Below, piece after piece: positions 52,099-58,381 of a stretch of DNA of 58,381 bases. Origin of the DNA: Cryomorphaceae bacterium (GTDB lineage Bacteria > Bacteroidota > Bacteroidia > Flavobacteriales > Crocinitomicaceae); assembly GCA_021298235.1 (NCBI GenBank), contig JAJTDX010000001.1, positions 1 through 58,381 on the forward strand, read 5' to 3'. The position numbers and the translations under genes were made by a program. The notes beneath the pieces were generated by a model. It did not search any database. It was not told where the DNA came from and worked only from the letters and a program-made list of their open reading frames with translations. The first letter of the stretch is position 1; the number at the start of each line of letters is the position of its first letter.

Positions 52099-53086
52099 TT
52101 TCGTTCAGGACGCGATCAACCGAAATATTCTGAATACAGAGACAAAACTTTTTCTTTTTACAATCTGGACATTGATCATCATGCGTAAGTATGCGAACAT
52201 CTCTTCCTAAAGCAGCCCATCGTCCTGGATGTATTGGTCTTTTTGGAGAATATAACCCTATGGTGCGCAGGCCACAAAATCCAGCAATGTGCAGGGGTCC
52301 CGTACTGCATGCAACCATATTCCGGCATCCGGAAATAAAGCGAATCAATTGCTCCAGATCCATTTTACCTGTAAGGTCGTGGATGTTTTTGTGTTTGGGT
52401 ATACTGTCACGAAAAGCATCTCCCTCTTTTTGCGTTCCAGTAAAAAATACGCTATATCCTTTTTTCGATAAGTGTTCTGCGAGAGACACATAGGATTCGA
52501 TTGGCCATTCCACAGCACTGCCTTGGGATTTTGGATGGAGAACTACCGTTTTCTCATTGTTTACTGTAAGACACTCTATAGCAGCGGGCAGCTCAGCTTC
52601 TTTAACACTAAATGCATTCAGTGTTTCCACTATTTTGATCATAGTTGGAATTTCTGACAGACCAAATGGTCTGAGCAATTCAAAGTTCAATTGTGACTCA
52701 TGAAGTTCTGAGTTCTTTCTGGAAAATCCTATACGATAGTTACACGTCAATAAATGAAATGCTCTGTGTGACGTGCCCACGCGCATGGGGATTTTTGCCC
52801 TTTTTGACAGCGATGCAATTTCCTTATTTGGAAAAACATGCACAATGGCGTCTGCTTTAAGTTCACTAAAAAAGGCTGTTTTTTCCGCTGTAGGAAAGGC
52901 AGAAACCTCCTCCCAGTCAACAAAGCGATCGATTACGGTGAAACATTCGACCACCGGCCGGGTATACGCCTTTCCGAGATATATAAGTTCAAGGTCTTTA
53001 AACGTGTCTTTCAACCAAACACACATAGGTAAGGTTAACATGACATCACCAATGCTATCCGTTCGAGAGATTATGATCCTTTTCAT
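52091..53086 (-). CDS. Glycosyltransferase family 9 (heptosyltransferase-like)
   Basis: The protein has 331 residues. The N-terminus, IIISRTDSIGDVMLTLPMC, is the GT9 acceptor-side loop with its Asp. VVLHPKSQGSAVEWP near 185, and the C-terminal STGPLHIAGFCGLRTIGLYSPKRPIHPGRW near 262, form the ADP-heptose-type donor site. GT9 enzymes add heptose or related sugars to the lipopolysaccharide core at the inner membrane. The C-terminal cysteine cluster (CPDCKKKKFC) is common in Bacteroidota members and may bind metal. It overlaps GT2 by four bases (ATGA) and the UbiA-like gene by eight, so the three are coupled. Confidence 0.88.
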   Translation of the reverse strand: MKRIIISRTDSIGDVMLTLPMCVWLKDTFKDLELIYLGKAYTRPVVECFTVIDRFVDWEEVSAFPTAEKTAFFSELKADAIVHVFPNKEIASLSKRAKIPMRVGTSHRAFHLLTCNYRIGFSRKNSELHESQLNFELLRPFGLSEIPTMIKIVETLNAFSVKEAELPAAIECLTVNNEKTVVLHPKSQGSAVEWPIESYVSLAEHLSKKGYSVFFTGTQKEGDAFRDSIPKHKNIHDLTGKMDLEQLIRFISGCRNMVACSTGPLHIAGFCGLRTIGLYSPKRPIHPGRWAALGRDVRILTHDDQCPDCKKKKFCLCIQNISVDRVLNEIV

Positions 53087-53847
53087 GTGCTAGTTCGTTT
53101 ATGCAAAGCAATCAATTTGCTGTATTTACGATACGTTGCGTACGCGCTCAACAGCGAAATAGTAAATCCAGTTTTGCCATCTAAAAAACCAAGCTTTAAA
53201 AAGTAGCTTTTTATGAATTGAGCGGTCATTTTTGTCCAAACTGTTAATACACTAACTCGTTTTCCATTTTTGAACAACTCGTTCGCTGCTATATCTCCAA
53301 AATATTCAATTTGTTTGTAATGATCCTCACGAGTGTAATACGAATAGTGTAAAATATCTCCTTTTAAAAAACCACATTTCTCGCCATTCAATAAATCCAG
53401 CCGATCGTGCGGATTTATGCCCTGCCAACGTGCATGGGGCTTGTTGACTAGTCTCACCTTCGTATCGGGATACCATCCACAATGTCTGACCCAGGCGCCA
53501 CAGTAATTTGTTAAGCGGTTCATTTTGTAACCCTTATATTCTGCTGTGGCTTTAGCGTGTAAAATACTTGTCTTCAGCTCCTCACTGAGTGCTTCATCTG
53601 CATCAAGAGACAAAATCCAATCATTAGCGGCCTGATCAATGGCAAAATTCTTTTGTTGAATATGCCCTTCGAACGGATTTTCGATCAAACGAACACCAAA
53701 CTCATGACAAATAGATTTGGTTAGATCTTTCGAAAAGGAATCTATTACAACAATTTCATCGGCAATGTCTTTAACAGATTCGAGGCAGCGACGAATGTTT
53801 CTTTCCTCGTTGAAGGTAATAATGACAACAGACAACTGCATTTCCAT
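53083..53847 (-). CDS. Glycosyltransferase family 2 (WaaE/KdtX-like)
   Basis: The protein has 254 residues. The GT-A start LSVVIITFNEERNIRRCLESV and IVVIDSFSKDLT are followed by the metal-binding DxD in LSLDADEAL near 86 and the YRMNRLTNYCGAWVRHCGWYPD region. This resembles the WaaE/KdtX group, which adds a glucose-type sugar to the lipopolysaccharide inner core. No membrane anchor is obvious. It begins six bases after the transglycosylase stop, and its stop overlaps GT9. ATG at 53847; a second ATG at 53841 is equally possible. Donor and acceptor are not readable from sequence. Confidence 0.85.
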   Translation of the reverse strand: MEMQLSVVIITFNEERNIRRCLESVKDIADEIVVIDSFSKDLTKSICHEFGVRLIENPFEGHIQQKNFAIDQAANDWILSLDADEALSEELKTSILHAKATAEYKGYKMNRLTNYCGAWVRHCGWYPDTKVRLVNKPHARWQGINPHDRLDLLNGEKCGFLKGDILHYSYYTREDHYKQIEYFGDIAANELFKNGKRVSVLTVWTKMTAQFIKSYFLKLGFLDGKTGFTISLLSAYATYRKYSKLIALHKRTST

Positions 53848-53853
53848 AAACAG

Positions 53854-55365
53854 TTATTTGATCCGTATTTGCTGACCTATTCGAAGTTTGTTGATGTTGA
53901 GTCCGGGATTCAATCTTGAAAGTTGTGTCTGGGTGAGTCCATGTCTGTCGGCTATGCGGGCAAAGGTGTCCCCCGAACGAACGGAATAATACTTTTTAAC
54001 CGGTTCAGGAGGGGTGACTTTTTCTTCAACCACCGATTTAGGTTCTCCCACTTTTACCTTAAGTCGTTGTCCAACATAAATATTACTGGTTCTGAGCGCA
54101 TTCCACTCCATGAGTTGTTGGGTCGTTACTTTGTACTTTGTGGCAATCGATGCCATGGTTTCCCCGGCTTTAACCTTGTGATAAACCGAACTTTCTACGC
54201 TCGCAGGAAGCATCACGCCAAGTGAATCCGTAGTAGTAAGTGTATCTGTGACGACAGGTGGCGCCAAAATGGGCTTTGTTGGTGTTGTTTGTGCTGTTCC
54301 AGAGTACATTTTTCTTTCCATTTGAAACAAGCTGTCCTCTAAACTCACCATGAGACCAATCTTTTCTAGAGGACCGGTAATACATTGACCTGGAGTCGTT
54401 TTGGGGATGTATGTTGTTTTGTAGACAGGATTAAGCGCTTTTATTTCTTCGACTGGCCAGTTCACCAGCTTGGAAATGGTCGCCATATGCACTCCACTTG
54501 AGAGGCACATTGTATCCAGTTGTGCATAATGGGTCTTCGGTTCAAGCGGCAAAATGTTGTGTTCCGCATGATATGTAAGAATGTACGCGGCGGCTATAAA
54601 GTTCGGAACATAGGCTTGTGTCTCCGCAGGTAAGAACGGGCGCACTTCCCAATAGGTGGTTTTATTGCCCGAACGACGTATCGCATGATTTACATTTCCA
54701 GGTCCTGCATTATACGCTGCCAACGCTAGGTTCCATTCGCCATAGATCCCATATAGCTGTTTCAAGTATCGGCAGGCCGCATCTGTAGCAAGCGTTGGAT
54801 CCATCCGTTCGTCAATGTAAGAGTTTTCCTTCAAGCCGAAATACAATCCCGTTCGATACATAAACTGCCACAATCCCAATGCTCCGGCACGTGACTTTAC
54901 CTGCGGGCGTAGCCCACTTTCAATTACCGGTAAATACTTTAGCTCTAAAGGAAGGCCATATTCCGCCAGCTTTTCTTCAAAAAGATCGAAGTATAGGTTA
55001 GAACGGCCCAATATTATCCCCGTGAAGCTTCTTCGGCTTCTCACAAAATACTTTATCGTGGATAAGGTAACTTGATTACAGTCAAATTTGAAGGGGGTTG
55101 TCTCATTTAATTTTCGGAGGTGCTCGCAATATTGCTCATCTGTGAACTGAGGAACCTGATTTGGTTCATAATTTAGCGTTCGGACTACAGAATCGTATTC
55201 GTTGCGAAGGGTATATTCTGCAAGGAAAAGTCTTAAGCTTTGCTCGACAGTATTAATGAATGGATCCTTGTGAAGGGTGTCCGATGGCCGTATAAGATGG
55301 GGGGACTTTTGACCAACAAGAGGCGCTATGCAAACAAATAGAAACAGAAAATTCAGGATTCTCAT
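53854..55365 (-). CDS. Lytic transglycosylase with two C-terminal LysM domains (MltD-like)
   Basis: The protein has 503 residues. A signal peptide (MRILNFLFLFVCIAPLVGQ) leads to an SLT domain about 135-260: the catalytic Glu in LPVIESGLRP, then SRAGALGLWQFMYRTG and NLALAAYNAGPGNVN. A linker rich in Thr and Pro follows. Two LysM domains end the protein (VKAGETMASIATKYKVT near 402 and VRSGDTFARIADRHGLT near 460). It cleaves peptidoglycan with formation of anhydro-muramic acid and binds glycan by LysM. There is no lipobox, unlike MltD of E. coli, so it is probably periplasmic. The ATG overlaps the gatA stop by four bases. Confidence 0.93.
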   Translation of the reverse strand: MRILNFLFLFVCIAPLVGQKSPHLIRPSDTLHKDPFINTVEQSLRLFLAEYTLRNEYDSVVRTLNYEPNQVPQFTDEQYCEHLRKLNETTPFKFDCNQVTLSTIKYFVRSRRSFTGIILGRSNLYFDLFEEKLAEYGLPLELKYLPVIESGLRPQVKSRAGALGLWQFMYRTGLYFGLKENSYIDERMDPTLATDAACRYLKQLYGIYGEWNLALAAYNAGPGNVNHAIRRSGNKTTYWEVRPFLPAETQAYVPNFIAAAYILTYHAEHNILPLEPKTHYAQLDTMCLSSGVHMATISKLVNWPVEEIKALNPVYKTTYIPKTTPGQCITGPLEKIGLMVSLEDSLFQMERKMYSGTAQTTPTKPILAPPVVTDTLTTTDSLGVMLPASVESSVYHKVKAGETMASIATKYKVTTQQLMEWNALRTSNIYVGQRLKVKVGEPKSVVEEKVTPPEPVKKYYSVRSGDTFARIADRHGLTQTQLSRLNPGLNINKLRIGQQIRIK

Positions 55366-56780
55366 GCATTTTCGGAATTATTTGTCAAAATGGAAGCAAG
55401 ATCAAAAAGTTCCTTCTCCGCAAAAAGTTTTCCCATGAGCTGAATTCCGAATGGTAAACCATTCGAATGTTTTCCCAGCGGAAGAGATATGGCAGGGTGT
55501 CCCGTAAGGTTTGCATGTACAGTAAAGATGTCTTGTAAATACATCTGGATCGGATCCTTTACAGAATTCTGTTCAAAAGCCGTCGTCGGGGTTGATGGTG
55601 TTAGAATAATGTCAAAATCGGAAAGTATCTCTTCTGTGCGGTTTCGAAGAAGTCTTCTCACCTTCTGCGCCTTGGTATAATAGGCGTCATAGTACCCATG
55701 CGAAAGAACAAATGTTCCGGCCATTATCCTTCGTTTTACCTCGGGACCAAATCCATTTGACCGCGATTTTTTATAGGTGTCTTCTACCCCCTTAGCATCC
55801 GGATACCTATATCCGTAATGCACACCATCAAATCGGGACAGGTTAGAAGATGCCTCGGCTGTGGTCAACACGTAATACGTGGGTACCATTTGTTTGAGGT
55901 AAGGAAAGGAAACTGTTTCAACCGTATGGCCATCATTTCTTAGCTGTTTAACGAGACTCAGGATTCCATTGCGAATCTCTGAATCCATTCCTTCTGCATC
56001 CATCGCCTCTTGAAGCAAGGCAATTCGATAGGTCTGTTTGGGTGTGTAGGCCGTATACGTATCGCAGGGCTTTGATGACGCTGTTGAATCAAATGTATCA
56101 GAACCAGCCATAACCTCAAGCAGAAGGGCAGCGTCGGAAAGGTCATTCGTGAAGGGTCCAATCTGATCAAAAGAGGATGCGTATGCAATGAGGCCGTGTC
56201 TGCTGATTCTTCCATACGTGGGTTTCAATCCGTACGTACCAGTAAAAGAAGCGGGTTGTCTGATCGATCCTCCTGTGTCACTTCCAAGCGCGGCAGTGCA
56301 GAGACCTGCAGCTACGGCAGCCGCTGAACCGCCGGAAGAACCGCCCGGCACTAATGAATTATTCCACGGATTTTTGACTGGACCAAAGGCAGAATTCTCA
56401 TTTGAGCTACCCATTGCAAATTCATCGCAATTAAGACGACCTATAATAATTGCATCTTCTTGAAGAAGGCGCTCAACAGCCGTGGCTGTGTAAAGAGATT
56501 CAAATCCTTCCAGAATTTTCGAAGAGGCAGAAACGCGATGACCCTTGTAGCAAAGGTTATCCTTCAAACCTATCACCATTCCCGCCAAACGGCCCGCATT
56601 TCCAGCTTTTAGCTTTTGATCAACAAGGGCGGCACGCTCCAATGCAGACACATCGAAAACTTCGAGAAATGCGTTCAAATGATCGTTCTGCTGAATTTTA
56701 TCGAGATACGCTCTAACGACATCTACGACCGTAGTGCCTGAAGCAATAGCTTGCTTTACTTCAGCAAATGAGCGAAACAT
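55362..56780 (-). CDS. gatA: Asp-tRNA(Asn)/Glu-tRNA(Gln) amidotransferase subunit A
   Basis: The protein has 472 residues of the amidase-signature family. The Lys of the Ser-cisSer-Lys triad sits in GLKDNLCYKGH near 75. VPGGSSGGSAAAVAAGLC near 150 and GSDTGGSIRQPASFTGTYGLKPTYGR near 171 carry the two serines. GatA releases ammonia from glutamine for GatB to amidate mischarged tRNA; gatB and gatC are not in the window. It starts eight bases after the tatA stop and is coupled to the transglycosylase. No sign of being a generic amidase: length and motifs fit GatA. Confidence 0.95.
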   Translation of the reverse strand: MFRSFAEVKQAIASGTTVVDVVRAYLDKIQQNDHLNAFLEVFDVSALERAALVDQKLKAGNAGRLAGMVIGLKDNLCYKGHRVSASSKILEGFESLYTATAVERLLQEDAIIIGRLNCDEFAMGSSNENSAFGPVKNPWNNSLVPGGSSGGSAAAVAAGLCTAALGSDTGGSIRQPASFTGTYGLKPTYGRISRHGLIAYASSFDQIGPFTNDLSDAALLLEVMAGSDTFDSTASSKPCDTYTAYTPKQTYRIALLQEAMDAEGMDSEIRNGILSLVKQLRNDGHTVETVSFPYLKQMVPTYYVLTTAEASSNLSRFDGVHYGYRYPDAKGVEDTYKKSRSNGFGPEVKRRIMAGTFVLSHGYYDAYYTKAQKVRRLLRNRTEEILSDFDIILTPSTPTTAFEQNSVKDPIQMYLQDIFTVHANLTGHPAISLPLGKHSNGLPFGIQLMGKLFAEKELFDLASILTNNSENA

Positions 56781-56788
56781 GAGCGTGA

Positions 56789-56968
56789 TTAATTCTTGTC
56801 TTCGGTTTTTGTATCGTCACCTTCGCCTTTGGCTGCGTCTTTAAATTCTTTAACGCCTTTACCCAATCCCTTCATAAGCTCAGGGATTTTCTTACCTCCA
56901 AAAAACAAAAGAACAATTACCAACACGATAATTAATCCTTGACCCGGTCCAACAACTCCTAAAATCAT
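56789..56968 (-). CDS. tatA: Sec-independent translocase component TatA (59 residues)
   Basis: The reading frame encodes 59 residues, start ATG 56968 and stop TAA 56791-56789. It begins [20 protein letters not shown], a single membrane helix, followed by the diagnostic hinge [21 protein letters not shown] and a charged tail rich in Lys, Asp and Glu. This is the TatA/TatE pattern: a pore-forming subunit of the twin-arginine translocase. tatC is not nearby. A TAACTTTG -7 box lies upstream (56989-56996), and gatA follows after eight bases. It is consistent with the Tat-signal pirin at 10.8 kb. Confidence 0.95.
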   Translation of the reverse strand: MILGVVGPGQGLIIVLVIVLLFFGGKKIPELMKGLGKGVKEFKDAAKGEGDDTKTEDKN

Positions 56969-56988
56969 CTTAATAAATTTAATTGAGA

Positions 56989-56996
56989 CAAAGTTA
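56989..56996 (-). promoter_or_regulatory. tatA operon promoter -7 box
   Basis: TAACTTTG on the minus strand matches TAnnTTTG, with about 17 bases of leader to the ATG at 56968. It lies in the 109-base gap after infB, so the tatA-gatA run can be transcribed apart from infB. Confidence 0.5.
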
Positions 56997-57077
56997 CTGA
57001 ATTCTCTAAGAAGAGATTTAATTTATTTGACAGGATCAAACAAACAAACCGTTTAGCACTCTAAGTAACGAGCCCTA

Positions 57078-58381
57078 TTAGAGTTTTCGTGCTACTTCAA
57101 CTTCTTCAAATGCTTCGATGATATCACCAATTTGAATGTCATTAAACTTGTCGATATTCAAACCGCACTCGTAATTATTCTTTACCTCTTTCACGTCATC
57201 TTTGAATCGTTTCAGTGATCCGAGTAATCCAGAATGTATTACAATTCCGTCGCGAATAATGCGGACTTTCGAAGAGCGTTTGATCAAGCCATCCAACACA
57301 TAACAGCCGGCAATGGTTCCAACTTTCGTGATATCGAATGTTTCTCGCACTTCAGCAGATCCGGTAACTTTTTCCTCGATATCCGGAGACAACATCCCTT
57401 CCATCGCAGATTTAATCTCTTCTATGGCTTTGTAAATTACCGAATATAAGCGAATATCTATTTGCTCACTTTCCGCCAGTTTTCTAGCACTGAGGGATGG
57501 TCGGACCTGGAATCCAACGATGATCGCATCGGATGCAGATGCAAGGTTCACATCTGCTTCGGAAATAGCTCCGACTCCTTTGTGCACGATATTGATCTGA
57601 ATCTCTTCTGTTGAAAGTCGAAGCAAAGAGTCTGAGAGCGCTTCGATCGAACCATCCACGTCTCCTTTAACGATAATATTGAGTTCTTTGAAGTCTCCGA
57701 TTGCCAAACGACGACCGATTTCATCCAGAGTAATGTGTTTGGTAGTTCGAAGACCTTGTTCGCGGTACAATTGCTCTCTTTTTGTTGCAATAGATTTTGC
57801 CTCTCGTTCATCATCCATCACATGGAATTTATCGCCAGCGCTTGGCGCTCCGTTGATTCCAAGAATAGATACAGGCTGCGCTGGACCTGCGGTTTTAATA
57901 GTGTGTCCATGCTCATCATGCATTGCACGCACGCGACCATAATTTCTACCCACAAGTACCACGTCCCCAATCTTCAAAGTTCCGGCTTCAACCAGCATAT
58001 TGGTCACATACCCCTTTCCTTTATCAAGTGAGGATTCGATCACCGTTCCCAATGCATTTTTGTTTGGATTGGCTTTCAAATCAAGCAATTCGGCCTCAAG
58101 CAATACTTTTTCCAAAAGTGCATCAATGTTCAGATTTTGCTTCGCAGAGATCTCCTGACACTGATATTTACCACCCCAATCCTCCACAAGAATATTCATC
58201 TGAGAAAGTTGCTCACGGATTTTGTCCGCATTCGCGCCGGGCTTATCAATCTTATTTATTGCAAAGATCATGGGCACATTGGCTGCTTGAGCGTGCGAAA
58301 TAGCCTCCTTGGTTTGTGGCATGACATCATCATCCGCAGCCACGATAATAATGGCTACGTCGGTAACTTGGGCACCACGAG
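57078..58381 (-). CDS. infB: Translation initiation factor IF-2, C-terminal part (5' end beyond window)
   Basis: The frame is open to the window edge ([27 protein letters not shown]), so the true start lies outside and at least 434 codons are present. NKIDKPGA is the G4 motif of the GTPase domain. Then come domain II ([19 protein letters not shown]), the IF-2-specific domain 3 ([20 protein letters not shown]) and the C-terminal fMet-tRNA-binding domain ([27 protein letters not shown]), ending VEVARKL. IF-2 recruits initiator tRNA to the 30S subunit and drives subunit joining. The G1-G3 motifs and the long N-terminal region are not in the window. Confidence 0.98.
   Translation of the reverse strand, partial: RGAQVTDVAIIIVAADDDVMPQTKEAISHAQAANVPMIFAINKIDKPGANADKIREQLSQMNILVEDWGGKYQCQEISAKQNLNIDALLEKVLLEAELLDLKANPNKNALGTVIESSLDKGKGYVTNMLVEAGTLKIGDVVLVGRNYGRVRAMHDEHGHTIKTAGPAQPVSILGINGAPSAGDKFHVMDDEREAKSIATKREQLYREQGLRTTKHITLDEIGRRLAIGDFKELNIIVKGDVDGSIEALSDSLLRLSTEEIQINIVHKGVGAISEADVNLASASDAIIVGFQVRPSLSARKLAESEQIDIRLYSVIYKAIEEIKSAMEGMLSPDIEEKVTGSAEVRETFDITKVGTIAGCYVLDGLIKRSSKVRIIRDGIVIHSGLLGSLKRFKDDVKEVKNNYECGLNIDKFNDIQIGDIIEAFEEVEVARKL

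Noticed and set aside
1..58381. tRNA, rRNA, riboswitch or insertion-sequence elements
   Set aside because: Reading the intergenic gaps gave no cloverleaf ending in CCA with a T-loop, no rRNA segments, no transposase motifs or terminal inverted repeats, and no recognisable riboswitch core. Short RNAs could still be missed without a covariance search.

Overview
The window comes from a member of the Bacteroidota, most likely the order Flavobacteriales (Crocinitomicaceae/Cryomorphaceae-like). The evidence is secreted proteins ending in type IX secretion (T9SS) sorting domains, an outer-membrane protein combining DUF5723, thrombospondin-3 and OmpA parts, TAnnTTTG-type -7 promoter boxes instead of sigma70 promoters, and few Shine-Dalgarno sequences. 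Family assignments were made by reading motifs; no database search was run. It looks like an ordinary chromosomal core region: I see no rRNA, tRNA, insertion sequence, prophage, CRISPR array or integrase.

Layout. 1-4.2 kb (minus): N-terminal part of a secreted choice-of-anchor I protein running off the left edge, then a glycosyltransferase coupled to an LpxH-type phosphohydrolase. 4.3-6.8 kb: TerD, MnmE and a small lipoprotein. 6.8-10.7 kb: a phosphate module in which an OprO/OprP-type porin diverges from DUF47-PiT phosphate transporter genes, with paired inverted repeats in the 362-base spacer. 10.8-18.2 kb: a pirin with a Tat signal, DNA polymerase I and a large SF1 helicase. 18.3-24.8 kb: an operon of DUF5723/OmpA protein, MetB-type enzyme and SDR, then a T9SS-sorted M43 metalloprotease. 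24.7-29.4 kb: hemA-hemC-hemD, divergent from rsmI and an MDR oxidoreductase. 29.4-33.4 kb: a three-gene cassette of unrecognised envelope proteins, two of them apparently paralogues. 33.4-41.4 kb: PIN-PhoH ATPase, TIGR01777 epimerase, gpsA, a small membrane protein, a 1193-residue membrane histidine kinase and uridine kinase. 41.6-47.1 kb: T9SS-sorted lysyl-endopeptidase-like protease, aldehyde dehydrogenase, muramidase lipoprotein and hemW. 47.1-51.3 kb: a small helical protein, a soluble GAF histidine kinase and radA. 51.3-58.4 kb (minus): infB (5' part beyond the window), tatA (59 residues), gatA, a LysM transglycosylase, GT2, GT9 and a UbiA-like membrane protein, packed as one gene run.

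How the genes fit together. Several themes recur: cell envelope building (glycosyltransferases, LpxH-type enzyme, transglycosylase, muramidase, OmpA), protein export (T9SS cargo; TatA plus a Tat-signal pirin), heme synthesis (hemA, hemC, hemD, hemW), phosphate uptake, and translation (mnmE, rsmI, infB, gatA). Genes are tightly packed, with five 4-base ATGA stop/start overlaps and several convergent gene pairs whose 3' ends touch or overlap. At least a dozen TAnnTTTG or near-match boxes lie just upstream of start codons. In five cases (mnmE, pirin, the OmpA gene, gpsA, hemW) the box lies at or downstream of the longest-ORF start, which favours the shorter start given here. The strongest candidates for something undescribed are the envelope cassette at 29.4-33.4 kb, the phosphate operator repeats, the UbiA-like protein without an evident first Asp motif, and the helicase with a very long insertion.
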